This document shows, piece after piece, positions 15,920 through 24,721 of a DNA stretch of 46,159 nucleotides. Origin of the DNA: Candidatus Thiodiazotropha sp. (ex Monitilora ramsayi) (GTDB taxonomy: Bacteria; Pseudomonadota; Gammaproteobacteria; Chromatiales; Chromatiaceae); NCBI GenBank assembly GCA_025655575.1, contig JAHXIP010000027.1, positions 1 to 46,159 on the forward strand, written 5' to 3'. Each line of letters begins with the position of its first letter. Within the stretch, counting starts at the first letter, position 1. The position numbers and the translations under genes were made by a program. A model generated the notes under the pieces. It saw only the letters and a list, made by a program, of their open reading frames with translations, was not told the origin of the DNA and made no database searches.

Positions 15920-17453
15920 GGCGATTCCCCCTGGATTTCTTTAGTTTTAAATGGCTAAGACCATCATAGTTGCCACTAGGTGAAACGCGAAAACCGGTGA
16001 CCCGACTCCCTTGTGCGGCATACTGATCCTCAAACCAAAGCGGCACATAGGGTAGGTCTTTATGGATCTGAGCAGCCACCTCCCGGTAGATCCTAGTTTG
16101 TCTGTCAAGAGTTTCCGCCTGTTCCGCTTTCTTCAACAAGTCATCTACGGCAGGATTCGTATAGCGTCCTCGATTTGCACCTGCTGGCGGTAAAGACTCG
16201 CTGGAGAAAATATAGCGAAAAATATCCGGCGTGCGTATACCGACCCAACTTAGGCTATAGATCTGAAAATTTCCTGCTTTAATGTCTCCAAAAAAAGTCC
16301 CCCAATCATAACTCTTTATATCGACATGAATACCCACTTGGCTGAGTTGGTTCTGAATAATGGTGGCAAGTCGAATGCGGAACGGATCACTGGAGGTCTT
16401 GTAGACCAATGTCAAAGGATTATCCGGCCCATAGCCTGCCTGCAATAGGAGTCTGCGGGATTTTTTAGGATCGAAGTCATAAGCTATAAGATCACTATTA
16501 CCCGCCCAGTGTTCCGGTGGAAAGATTGTCTCGGCTTTCCTGGCTGCTCCACGCATGACCTTATCGATGATGGATTGATGGTCAATGGCATGGGCAACTG
16601 CCTGTCGTACGCGGAGGTCTGAAGTTTGCGAATCCTGTAGGTTGAACCCAAGGTATGAAAAGTTACTACCACTATTTTGGACTAATTCGATATCTTTTTG
16701 ATACCTCAAGTAGTCGAGCAATTCAGGTGAAAGGTCGTTTTGCAATATATCAATTTCACCACGAAGTAGCTTTAATGTCCGAACCAGTGGATTCTTTACT
16801 TCAACAATCTCGAACAGTTGGCCGTCATCTCGGCGCTGGATTACAAGGTGCCCTGCTTCTGACCACCTGAGAAACTCAAACTCACCGCTACCGTACGGCT
16901 GGCTCGAAAAGGGATGATCATTTTCAATATGGTCGGCAGGTAAGATTTCAATTTCAAGATAGGCGGGAAATAGTGGGTCTGCTCTTTTAAGAAGAAAGTC
17001 CACTGTCTCATTATCGATAGATTTCACTTCATCTATCATGGAAAGAGCAGCTTGGTAGGGAGATGCATGTGATTTATCGAGAATACTGCGGTAGGTCATC
17101 ACAACATCATCTGCATTAAGCACACGACCATCAGGGTATTTTCCAACCGTTGAATTCAGTTTGAATCGATAATGCAGCGGGGAGAGCTGTGACCAATCTG
17201 CGAGTCCCGGCACAGGCATACTATTAGCATCCATTTCAACCAATCGTTGGTAGAACAACCGATTGAGCCTAGCGGACAGGGCATCTGATGTATATCTCGG
17301 ATCAAGATTCAAAGGAGAGGCTCCAACCCCGAATCTAATAGGCTCTTCGGGGGGGGACTGATGTGAGCAAGATAAGATAAACAGCAGGGAGACTGCGATC
17401 ACGAGTCGCCAAAGCGCCAACAAGAAATGGGTCAAGTCGCACACGGCCAACAA
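15894..17453 (-). CDS. Peptide ABC transporter substrate-binding lipoprotein (SBP_bac_5)
   Basis: Family-5 solute-binding protein of about 500 residues. A hydrophobic N-terminal segment ends in LFILSC, a plausible lipobox with Cys near residue 29, so the protein is probably attached to a membrane. YTSDALSARLNRLFYQRLVE, FSYLGFNLQDSQTSDLRVRQAVAHAIDH and LPYVPLWFEDQYA are typical of the family. The first codon is non-ATG: TTG at 17453, with other TTG and GTG codons close by, so the exact start is unsettled. It heads the importer operon. Confidence 0.85.
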   Translation of the reverse strand: MLAVCDLTHFLLALWRLVIAVSLLFILSCSHQSPPEEPIRFGVGASPLNLDPRYTSDALSARLNRLFYQRLVEMDANSMPVPGLADWSQLSPLHYRFKLNSTVGKYPDGRVLNADDVVMTYRSILDKSHASPYQAALSMIDEVKSIDNETVDFLLKRADPLFPAYLEIEILPADHIENDHPFSSQPYGSGEFEFLRWSEAGHLVIQRRDDGQLFEIVEVKNPLVRTLKLLRGEIDILQNDLSPELLDYLRYQKDIELVQNSGSNFSYLGFNLQDSQTSDLRVRQAVAHAIDHQSIIDKVMRGAARKAETIFPPEHWAGNSDLIAYDFDPKKSRRLLLQAGYGPDNPLTLVYKTSSDPFRIRLATIIQNQLSQVGIHVDIKSYDWGTFFGDIKAGNFQIYSLSWVGIRTPDIFRYIFSSESLPPAGANRGRYTNPAVDDLLKKAEQAETLDRQTRIYREVAAQIHKDLPYVPLWFEDQYAAQGSRVTGFRVSPSGNYDGLSHLKLKKSRGNRHAQAATAH

Positions 17454-17483
17454 CTTCTACCGGACAGATAAATAATCAGGAGC

Positions 17484-18707
17484 ATGGACCGAAATGTACA
17501 GCATGTCACATTCATTAACAAAAGCGATATTCCATATATTTTGGATTGTGCTATAAAATCCAATTTAGTTGTTCATGAGTCGAAACGTCTTTCAATTCCC
17601 ATCACACACATAAAACCCTTCATGACGACAAACAACATAAAAATCGCTATTGGACATGATGAGTTGAAAGCTCTTGCAGGTCTTTGGGAGTCCTTTCAGA
17701 CAGACCACTTTTTCGATCAATACACTTGGCACATGAAGGCAATAGAAGCCACAAATTCAAACAACCCCATCCTTATCTGCTTCCTGGAAAACCAACGCAT
17801 CACTGCCATTCTTCCGTTACACCAATATCAGCAGAAAATTGCAGGAATGACTTATAATATCATTGGCCGTTACAAACCCGATCGCCTGAATTTTCATAAT
17901 ATAATTACTTACCAAAAAAATGGTACGGCTTACCCCCTAAAAAACATCCACGATGCATTAAAATCAGCCGGTGTTAAGTATGATTATCTTTTTATAGACC
18001 GGATTTTTGATACTGAAAGATTCAACCTGACAATTAATGATAAATCATCACACCTTAAACACAAACATCAAACCAGCGCCAGTGTAATCGAGTGTAGAGA
18101 TGGAATCGACGGTTTCCTCAGTACGCTCAGCAGGAACAGGCGTCAGAAAATTAGACAAAAAACGCGAAAATTATCTAAGTTAGGCAGCATAAGGTACGAA
18201 ATATCAACAGACGCAAGTAAGCAGACAATGTTTAACTCGCTCGTAGACATGGAAAATTCAGGGTGGAAAGGAACAAGAGGAACCTCACTAAAAAAAGATA
18301 ATAAACAAAGACTTTTTTTTCAACAGGCGCTAGCACATGAAGAGGTGTCTGTCCATGCATTAAAAATAGACGACACCCTGATTGCATCACACCTTTCGGT
18401 TGTCTCAGCAGGCATCATGTATATTTATAAAATCGCTTTTGATGAAAGCTATAAGCAGTATAGCCCTGGCGAGTTGCTGCTTATTGAGACCATTCGACAT
18501 CTAGATTCCAGTAAAATCAAAAATATTAACTTGGTGACAAACCTTTCCTGGCATCAGCATCTTTCTAACGCTTCCCTCCCGTTACTTCAATGTAAATACT
18601 ATAGGCACAATCCTAAAGGTGTTTTTCTCTTTTTTATCACATCCGCATATAGATTCTATAAAAATATCCGATCGTCTTCACTTAACCATAAGAAGCAATC
18701 CATATAA
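17484..18707 (+). CDS. FemAB/BioF2-like (GNAT-fold) acyltransferase, AT-rich
   Basis: About 407 residues with a BioF2-like acetyltransferase domain in the second half: FLSTLSRNRRQKIRQKTRKLSKLG, then VDMENSGWKG, then IDDTLIASHLSVVSAGIMYIYKIAFDESYKQYSPGELLL. Such proteins are often linked to polysaccharide or cell-surface modification. Base composition is clearly AT-richer than the neighbours, pointing to transfer. The start is uncertain: AGGAG is only one base from the first ATG, and a second ATG at 17622 begins the conserved part. It stands alone between divergent and convergent neighbours; the substrate is unknown. Confidence 0.7.
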   Translation: MDRNVQHVTFINKSDIPYILDCAIKSNLVVHESKRLSIPITHIKPFMTTNNIKIAIGHDELKALAGLWESFQTDHFFDQYTWHMKAIEATNSNNPILICFLENQRITAILPLHQYQQKIAGMTYNIIGRYKPDRLNFHNIITYQKNGTAYPLKNIHDALKSAGVKYDYLFIDRIFDTERFNLTINDKSSHLKHKHQTSASVIECRDGIDGFLSTLSRNRRQKIRQKTRKLSKLGSIRYEISTDASKQTMFNSLVDMENSGWKGTRGTSLKKDNKQRLFFQQALAHEEVSVHALKIDDTLIASHLSVVSAGIMYIYKIAFDESYKQYSPGELLLIETIRHLDSSKIKNINLVTNLSWHQHLSNASLPLLQCKYYRHNPKGVFLFFITSAYRFYKNIRSSSLNHKKQSI

Positions 18708-18732
18708 AAAATGAAAAAACCCCCATGCACGA

Positions 18733-19203
18733 TCACTTCCAGTATTTGTATGGCTTCCTTACCAAGCTTGCATTGTAATACTTAACATCTCCAGAGACTT
18801 CCAAACCCGCCCATTCAGGGACTCTGAAATTTTCATCTTCAGTAGAAAGCTCAATCTCTGCAACAATCAGTCCTGCATTATCACCATGAAAAACATCAAG
18901 ATCCCAAATGTGGTCATCACAGCGAACTTGGTAACGGACCTTATCGATAATTGAATCTTCTGTCAGATTGTCAAGTATCTCCTGCGCATCTTGCAGCGGT
19001 ATCTCATACTCATACTCACTGCGTCGAATGCCACTGGTAGCGCCTTTAATATTAAGCATTGCCTGTTTCTCGGAAATACGCACGCGAATGGTGGCATTGC
19101 TCTGTGTGGCCAGGTAACCCTGTTTCAGTCGACTTTCACTCTCGACATGCGACTTCCACTGCTCATTGATGACAAGAAACTTACGTTCGATTTCCAATCC
19201 CAT
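18733..19203 (-). CDS. CYTH domain protein (triphosphate-tunnel family)
   Basis: A single CYTH domain of 156 residues beginning with the signature EIERKF (4-9). Alternating charged residues (RVRISEKQAMLNIKG, RRSEYEYEIP, WDLDVFHGDNAGLIVAEIEL) line the triphosphate tunnel. Relatives include inorganic triphosphatases, thiamine triphosphatase and class IV adenylyl cyclase; bacterial members of this short type are usually tripolyphosphatases. It starts three bases after rlmD and is last in the cysM-rlmD operon. Confidence 0.85.
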   Translation of the reverse strand: MGLEIERKFLVINEQWKSHVESESRLKQGYLATQSNATIRVRISEKQAMLNIKGATSGIRRSEYEYEIPLQDAQEILDNLTEDSIIDKVRYQVRCDDHIWDLDVFHGDNAGLIVAEIELSTEDENFRVPEWAGLEVSGDVKYYNASLVRKPYKYWK

Positions 19204-19205
19204 GA

Positions 19206-20540
19206 CTAGCCCTTTTCAAACAGTGCAATCGACTCTACGTGTGCAGTATGAGGAAACATATCCATCACACCGGCATCGATTAAACGGTACCCAAGTTCAT
19301 GAACCATGATACCGGCATCCCTTGCCAATGTACCCGGATAGCAGGAAACATACACGATCTTCTCCGCCCCCAGCTTCGGTAGATGCTCCAATATTTCCTG
19401 AGCACCACTACGAGGAGGATCGAGTAGAACTTTATTGAAGCACTGACTTAGCCAGGGTTCATGTTCCAGTGATTCGTAGAGATTTGCCGTAAAGAATGTT
19501 GTGTTTTCGATTGAATTCAGCGTTGCATTCTCTCTTGCCCTAGCGACCAAGCCTGCATCCCCTTCTACACCGGTAACACTGCCCGCATGACGAGCCAACG
19601 GTAAAGTAAAGTTGCCTAATCCACAAAAAAGGTCGAGTACCCGATCCTCAGAACTGAGATCTAGCATTTTAACGGCACGATGAATCATCTGACGATTAAT
19701 ATCGCTATTGACCTGTGTAAAATCACTGGGTAGAAATTGCAGCTTGAGATCGAATGCAGGCAAATCGTAGGTCAATTCGGCCGCAGCACCGTTCAAGGGC
19801 TTTACGGTATCGGGTCCGCCAGTCTGCAGATAGATCGCCACCTGATGCTGCTCACCAAAGCCATGCAGTGCAGCGAGATCTGATTCGGTGGGCTCGCTCA
19901 GTAGGCGAAAAATAAGCACACAGGCCTCATCTCCCATGGCCATTTCGATCTGCGGTATCTGATCATAAACGGAGAGACTGTCGATCAGTGATCGAAGTTG
20001 AGGCAACAATTCCCCTACCCTGGGGTGTAAAACATGGCAACTCTCGATATCTGCCACACGGGATGATCCCCGCTCCCGGAAGCCAACCAGTGCTCCTCCC
20101 TTCTTTGGGACATAGCGTACACCCAGCCGTGCCTTTCTTCGGTAGCCCCATGCTGAAGACCCTACAAGTGGTGGGAGAATATGCTCCGGCGTAACTTTTC
20201 CAATATGTTTCAACGCATCCAGCATGGCCTGTTGTTTGGATTCGATCTGTGCCCGGTGCGCCTGATGCTGCAGAGAGCAACCACCACAGATACCGAACTG
20301 GTGACAGCGGGGTTCCACCCGATCAGGAGATGCTCGCAACACCTCGATCACCCGGCCTTCATCATGTTTTCGCCAACGACCTGTATAAAGGAAACGTACT
20401 TGCTCATTCGGCAGAGAACCATGGATGAAGGTGGTTTTTCCATCAAGATGCGTGACCCCTTTTCCATCATGGGTCATGGACTCGATCGCTGTCTCTACCG
20501 GCTCTGTCGGGAGCTGCTTTCTTCTACGTCTACGTCCCAT
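19206..20540 (-). CDS. rlmD: 23S rRNA (uracil-1939-C5)-methyltransferase
   Basis: SAM-dependent RNA methyltransferase with an N-terminal TRAM domain (residues ~10-65) and a [4Fe-4S] cysteine set (CHQFGICGGCSLQ plus a later ESC). The Rossmann core has LDLFCGLGNFTLPLA, and the catalytic cysteine is in VSCYPGTLARD. LLDPPRSGAQE is typical. Length 444 is normal. The start follows the cysM stop by two bases. Confidence 0.93.
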   Translation of the reverse strand: MGRRRRRKQLPTEPVETAIESMTHDGKGVTHLDGKTTFIHGSLPNEQVRFLYTGRWRKHDEGRVIEVLRASPDRVEPRCHQFGICGGCSLQHQAHRAQIESKQQAMLDALKHIGKVTPEHILPPLVGSSAWGYRRKARLGVRYVPKKGGALVGFRERGSSRVADIESCHVLHPRVGELLPQLRSLIDSLSVYDQIPQIEMAMGDEACVLIFRLLSEPTESDLAALHGFGEQHQVAIYLQTGGPDTVKPLNGAAAELTYDLPAFDLKLQFLPSDFTQVNSDINRQMIHRAVKMLDLSSEDRVLDLFCGLGNFTLPLARHAGSVTGVEGDAGLVARARENATLNSIENTTFFTANLYESLEHEPWLSQCFNKVLLDPPRSGAQEILEHLPKLGAEKIVYVSCYPGTLARDAGIMVHELGYRLIDAGVMDMFPHTAHVESIALFEKG

Positions 20541-20542
20541 CG

Positions 20543-21436
20543 TTAACTGGCCGGGAAGACGTCTGTAGAGAGGTAGCGATCACCCCTGTCACAGATAATG
20601 GCTACGATCACTGCATTTTCAACCATCGTCGAGAGCTTGAGTGCCGCCGCCACAGCGCCACCAGAGGAGATACCGGCGAATATACCCTCTTTGGCAGAGA
20701 GTAGTCGCGTTGTCTCTTCCGCATCCTCCTGCGACACATCGATGATACGGTCTACCCTGCTGGCATCGTAGATTTTGGGAAGATATGCTTCAGGCCAGCG
20801 GCGTATGCCAGGAATACTGGCGCCTTCCATCGGCTGTACACCAACGATTTCTATCTCTGGGTTTTGTGATTTGAGATAGGTCGAGGCGCCCATGATGGTG
20901 CCGGTTGTACCCATCGCGCTGACAAAGTGGGTGATTTCACCGCCGGTGTCCCGCCAGATTTCTGGTCCCGTACCTTCGATATGCGCCTGTGGATTATCTT
21001 GGTTGGAGAATTGATCCAGTATCACCCCTTCACCCGTCGCTTCCAGCTCACGCGCCTTGTCAATGGCCGCCTCCATGCTGCCCGCTTTGGGGGTCAATAC
21101 CAGATCGGCGCCGTAGGCCTTCATGACCGCTCTACGCTCCATGCTCATGTGCTCGGGCATCACCAGAATCATCCGATAACCCTTAATCGCCGCTGCCATG
21201 GCCAGTGCGATGCCGGTATTGCCACTCGTTGCCTCGATCAGTGTGTCTCCAGGCCTGATGGTGCCACGCATTTCGGCATGCCGGATCATGCTAAGGGCCG
21301 GTCTATCCTTCACGGATCCAGCAGGATTGTTGCCTTCCAGCTTCACCAACAGGGTGTTACCGGTCTCTCCTGGCAGGCGCTGCAGCCTGACAAGCGGCGT
21401 ATTGCCGATGAAGTCTTCAATGGTTCTATATTGCAT
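20543..21436 (-). CDS. cysM: Cysteine synthase B
   Basis: PLP-dependent enzyme making cysteine (or S-sulfocysteine from thiosulfate) from O-acetylserine. The PLP lysine is Lys43 in NNPAGSVKDR, and SGNTGIALAMAAA and the C-terminal GISSGGAVAAALKL bind substrate and phosphate. IPGIRRWPEAYLP and AIICDRGDRYLSTDVF place it in the CysM rather than the CysK branch. The start MQYRTIEDFIGNTPL at 21436 fits the family; a GTG at 21463 would add nine residues. First gene of the cysM-rlmD-CYTH operon. Confidence 0.93.
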   Translation of the reverse strand: MQYRTIEDFIGNTPLVRLQRLPGETGNTLLVKLEGNNPAGSVKDRPALSMIRHAEMRGTIRPGDTLIEATSGNTGIALAMAAAIKGYRMILVMPEHMSMERRAVMKAYGADLVLTPKAGSMEAAIDKARELEATGEGVILDQFSNQDNPQAHIEGTGPEIWRDTGGEITHFVSAMGTTGTIMGASTYLKSQNPEIEIVGVQPMEGASIPGIRRWPEAYLPKIYDASRVDRIIDVSQEDAEETTRLLSAKEGIFAGISSGGAVAAALKLSTMVENAVIVAIICDRGDRYLSTDVFPAS

Positions 21437-21598
21437 GGGGATAATTCTACCCTGTTTTCTCACCGTTGATCAGAAAAAATAGCATTATCAGCGCGTTGTG
21501 ACATGCACTCACATTAGTGTTATCCCTCTAAGCATAACCTTACGAATCTGTTTGGATGTTCTATAGTTAGAAAAAAACAGTATTCAGGAGGAGATTTC

Positions 21599-22027
21599 GT
21601 GTACACCATCAGCCAATTACTCAATAACAAAGGTTCTCATGTCGAGACTGTAGATGGGGATACCACGGTATACGCTGCACTGGCTATTATGGCTGACATG
21701 GGCATAGGCGCCCTGGTAGTAATTCAGTCAGGCAAGCCAACCGGGCTCTTTTCAGAGCGTGACTATGCCCGCAATATCATTCTCAAGGGCAGGACATCCA
21801 AGGAAACCAAGGTTCACGAGATCATGTCTACACCGGTGGTGGTCGCCCACCCGGAGCAGAGTATCGAGGAGTGCATGGCCGTCATGACCGAAAAACGGGT
21901 GCGACATCTACCTGTGATGCAAGGGGAAGCGCTGGTCGGTATCATCTCGATTGGCGACCTGGTCAAAGCCATCATCGAAAACCAGCAATTCGTGATTGAG
22001 CAGCTGGTCAGTTACATCAATGGCTAA
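21599..22027 (+). CDS. Two-CBS-domain protein
   Basis: A 142-residue protein consisting of a CBS pair (about residues 10-65 and 75-135), a fold that senses adenine nucleotides and regulates partners. ALAIMADMGIGALVVIQSGKPTGLFSERDYARN and VMTEKRVRHLPVMQGEALVGIISIGDLVKAI are diagnostic. The start is GTG with a strong AGGAGGAG six bases upstream. No catalytic domain is fused, so it acts through an unknown partner. Confidence 0.88.
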   Translation: MYTISQLLNNKGSHVETVDGDTTVYAALAIMADMGIGALVVIQSGKPTGLFSERDYARNIILKGRTSKETKVHEIMSTPVVVAHPEQSIEECMAVMTEKRVRHLPVMQGEALVGIISIGDLVKAIIENQQFVIEQLVSYING

Positions 22028-22036
22028 AATCAACAC

Positions 22037-22585
22037 GTGGCCACATTCAGGACCATAGGTAGCTTTCCAAGTCTGCAGGCCGGTAAGGCGAAGGTTTTTC
22101 TGCTGCCACTGTTTTTCCTTGCACTATTGACAGCGATTCTATCCCCCTTTTTTATTCAGCAACTGAATAACGACACAGAGAATCTTGAAGGTGACTTGAC
22201 ACTCAGTATTTTCATCGCATTTCTGGCATCATTACTCTTTGTTTCACTGGCCATTTATCTGAGTCGGATTTTTAAACAACATGCCAGAGACAAAGACCAA
22301 GAAAAACTACTGGTTCACCTTCGGCATCCACGTGACTGTTTCTGTAAGCTCTCATTTGAAGAACTTGAGATCTGGTTCAAGAGACGCTACGTGGACAAGA
22401 TACCCACAATAAAACTGCTTGAGCACGCTGCAAATGACAGGGAAAGGGAAGCCATCAGTGCCATCGCTATGTTAGATTTGGATGAAGAGACCATGCTGAG
22501 TCTGATGGGTGATGTCGACATGCCCCACCATCACATTATTCACTGTAGGGCACAATTTCTTGATGCACTGAATAAAAAGCGTTAA
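22037..22585 (+). CDS. Hypothetical two-helix membrane protein
   Basis: Not recognised. It starts with GTG nine bases after the CBS gene and has no strong ribosome-binding site. Two hydrophobic segments (about 19-40 VFLLPLFFLALLTAILSPFFI and 57-78) are followed by a charged cytoplasmic domain rich in Asp, Glu, His and Arg (LLVHLRHPRDCFCKLSFEELEIWFKRRYVDKIP). The proximity suggests co-transcription with the CBS gene. Confidence 0.55.
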   Translation: MATFRTIGSFPSLQAGKAKVFLLPLFFLALLTAILSPFFIQQLNNDTENLEGDLTLSIFIAFLASLLFVSLAIYLSRIFKQHARDKDQEKLLVHLRHPRDCFCKLSFEELEIWFKRRYVDKIPTIKLLEHAANDREREAISAIAMLDLDEETMLSLMGDVDMPHHHIIHCRAQFLDALNKKR

Positions 22586-22708
22586 ATAATTCCACTGGTT
22601 TAGTCACCCGTCCCTGCTACTTTCATCGAATTGCTAAACTGGCAGATTTTCAGCCACGACTATCGTAAGGTAAACTGCGTACTCAGTAACACGTCTCAGG
22701 TGGTTTTC

Positions 22709-23005
22709 ATGAAGTTCACCTTCCCATGGTTTGCAACCGGCATAGGGATAGTCCTCGCTATCGTACTGATGAGAAGCGGTGCTCTTTCCGCTGGTAAAGA
22801 ACTCTCTCTGCCATTGCTTACCCTGTTATTCATCAGTGAATTTGGATTTATCGTGACAGCGGTTGGCGGTGTTGTGGCAGGGAAAACCCTGCTGCAAAGC
22901 GGAAGAAGTTGGAACAACCTTCTACTTACGGTGACTTGCATTTTCCTATCAGTCGCCTTTTTTACCATCGGCATTCTTCTCTGGACGGGACAGGTCAGCC
23001 AATGA
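22709..23005 (+). CDS. Hypothetical small membrane protein, three helices
   Basis: Not recognised. A 98-residue protein with three hydrophobic stretches (FATGIGIVLAIVLM, LPLLTLLFISEFGFIVTAVGGVVAG, LLLTVTCIFLSVAFFTIGILLW). The ATG at 22709 is preferred because CAGG lies eight bases upstream; an open extension to 22631 has no membrane or family character. It lies 82 bases ahead of the DUF389 gene on the same strand and may be its accessory. Confidence 0.5.
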   Translation: MKFTFPWFATGIGIVLAIVLMRSGALSAGKELSLPLLTLLFISEFGFIVTAVGGVVAGKTLLQSGRSWNNLLLTVTCIFLSVAFFTIGILLWTGQVSQ

Positions 23006-23087
23006 ATAAACGAGCCGCTGAACAAATACACATTTCGGGCTCACATTTGCCCTTTACCATAACAATACACATAGAACGGTTTATAGC

Positions 23088-24068
23088 ATGAAACTCATAG
23101 AAGTCATTGCAGACACAGGCAGCATTCCCACCGTCTCCGTGATCTCTGAAAAATATAAAGCACGTGATTTTCGCCTGGGACGTGAAGGTGAGGACGGCCG
23201 GCTTGCCATGCGCATGCTGGTTACCGATGAAAACGTTCAGCTGGTACTCGACGCCCTGCAGAATGTGCTCGGCGCCCAACCGATGGCCCGTATCATTGTA
23301 TTTCCCGTGGATGCCACGCTGCCACAGGCAAAGAGTGAAGCAGAAAAGAAAGAGGACAAAGCCAGTACAACACGAGAAGCGATGTATGCCTCTGTAGATA
23401 AAAATGCCCGACTCGATGTCAATTATGTCGTGCTTGTCATTCTCTCTACAGTAGTCGCAGCCATCGGACTGGTGGAAAACAATGTGGCCGTGGTTATTGG
23501 TGCTATGGTAATCGCCCCACTGCTGGGACCCAACCTGGCCTTCGGTCTGGGTACAGCCCTGGGTGATGTCCATTTGATGAATAAATCCCTACAGAGTCTG
23601 CTGGCCGGTATTGGCATCGCGATATCACTCTCATTTTTGATAGGCGTGCTATGGCCATTCGGCATTACAGGCACCGAACTACTGGCGCGCACCTATGTCG
23701 GGCTGGATTCTCTGGCTCTGGCACTTGCCTCGGGGGCTGCAGCCGCACTCTCTCTCACCACGGGCCTGCCCAGCGTGTTGGTCGGCGTGATGGTAGCCGT
23801 GGCATTATTGCCGCCTGCCGCGGCTGTAGGGCTGACATTGGGACATGCCCGCCCAGATTTAGCTCAAGGTGCGGCGTTGCTGCTGGCTGCCAATATCGTC
23901 TGTGTCAACCTGGCCGCAAAGGTGGTCTTTCTAGTAAAAGGCATTCGGCCTCGTACCTGGGCGGAAAAGGCTAAGGCTAAACGTGCCATGACGATCTATA
24001 TCATGGTGTGGGCCGTCACCTTACTACTGTTGATAGCCGCCATCCTAGCCAGGACTCAGCTGAATTGA
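23088..24068 (+). CDS. DUF389 / TIGR00341 family membrane protein
   Basis: The N-terminal ~95 residues form a soluble ferredoxin-like domain (MKLIEVIADTGSIPTVSVISE...). Six or more membrane helices follow, with the family block VENNVAVVIGAMVIAPLLGPNLAFGLG and LPSVLVGVMVAVALLPPAAAVGL. Length 326 is typical. The function of the family is not established; transport of an unknown solute is likely from the helices. Confidence 0.85.
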   Translation: MKLIEVIADTGSIPTVSVISEKYKARDFRLGREGEDGRLAMRMLVTDENVQLVLDALQNVLGAQPMARIIVFPVDATLPQAKSEAEKKEDKASTTREAMYASVDKNARLDVNYVVLVILSTVVAAIGLVENNVAVVIGAMVIAPLLGPNLAFGLGTALGDVHLMNKSLQSLLAGIGIAISLSFLIGVLWPFGITGTELLARTYVGLDSLALALASGAAAALSLTTGLPSVLVGVMVAVALLPPAAAVGLTLGHARPDLAQGAALLLAANIVCVNLAAKVVFLVKGIRPRTWAEKAKAKRAMTIYIMVWAVTLLLLIAAILARTQLN

Positions 24069-24154
24069 CGAGTTTTTGGCTTCCACTGAGATATTACAAA
24101 TGTGCCCTATTGTTCCCGTTAGCATTTCAGGGTTACAGGATCAGATCGTGCCGT

Positions 24155-24412
24155 TTATTTTTGTAAATCACGCAATCGAAGCGATTCATTGGGATTCATG
24201 TTTATCTCCCCATCTGCTTCCAATACACCAAACTTATTCTCATTCGGGCAGGAGATGACCGGTATGACATCCTGAAATAACGGTCTCCTGACAAATTTCA
24301 GTTTCCAACCAAATCTCTCAATTTTTTGCAATGCTAACAACTGCATGGCATTCAGTACCTCATTCAGGTTATCAGGTACCGGCTTTTTTCCCCTACGGTG
24401 CTCAATATCCAT
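24155..24412 (-). CDS. Conserved small protein of unknown function (85 aa)
   Basis: The start is the ATG at 24412, with AAAGGAG seven bases upstream; a longer frame to 24469 is not supported. The sequence IEHRRGKKPVPDNLNEVLNAMQLLALQKIERFGWKLKFVRRPLFQ followed by VLEADGEINM resembles short conserved gammaproteobacterial proteins of unknown role. It is soluble and stands alone, convergent with the DUF389 gene. Confidence 0.75.
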   Translation of the reverse strand: MDIEHRRGKKPVPDNLNEVLNAMQLLALQKIERFGWKLKFVRRPLFQDVIPVISCPNENKFGVLEADGEINMNPNESLRLRDLQK

Positions 24413-24721
24413 GAAAACACTCCTTTGTAAATACAGCTCAAATGATAGCGCTTCGAAAAGCTGGGGCAACGTAAATATGTCACATAAGATTAATGATATT
24501 AACTTGTTAGCATATCGTCATTTTTTAAAGACTAGTCCCTTATGATCTATCTTGTTCAATATCACTCTTGCATAGCTCAAAGACTGGTTATTTCCTTCGC
24601 TCGGAAAGCCTGAATCCCAAGTTTTTTAGTTAGGTTACATCCAAGAATCAATACCTTGAACTGAAAAACCTACTCTAATTGAGTCACATGATTATCTTGG
24701 TCTTGCAGTTTCTGAATTCTC
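24413..24721. other. Gap between the 85-aa gene and pdxJ
   Basis: About 309 bases. No gene, terminator hairpin or repeat stands out. It must contain the promoter of the 85-residue gene and the end of the pdxJ transcript, but neither could be located with confidence. Confidence 0.4.
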
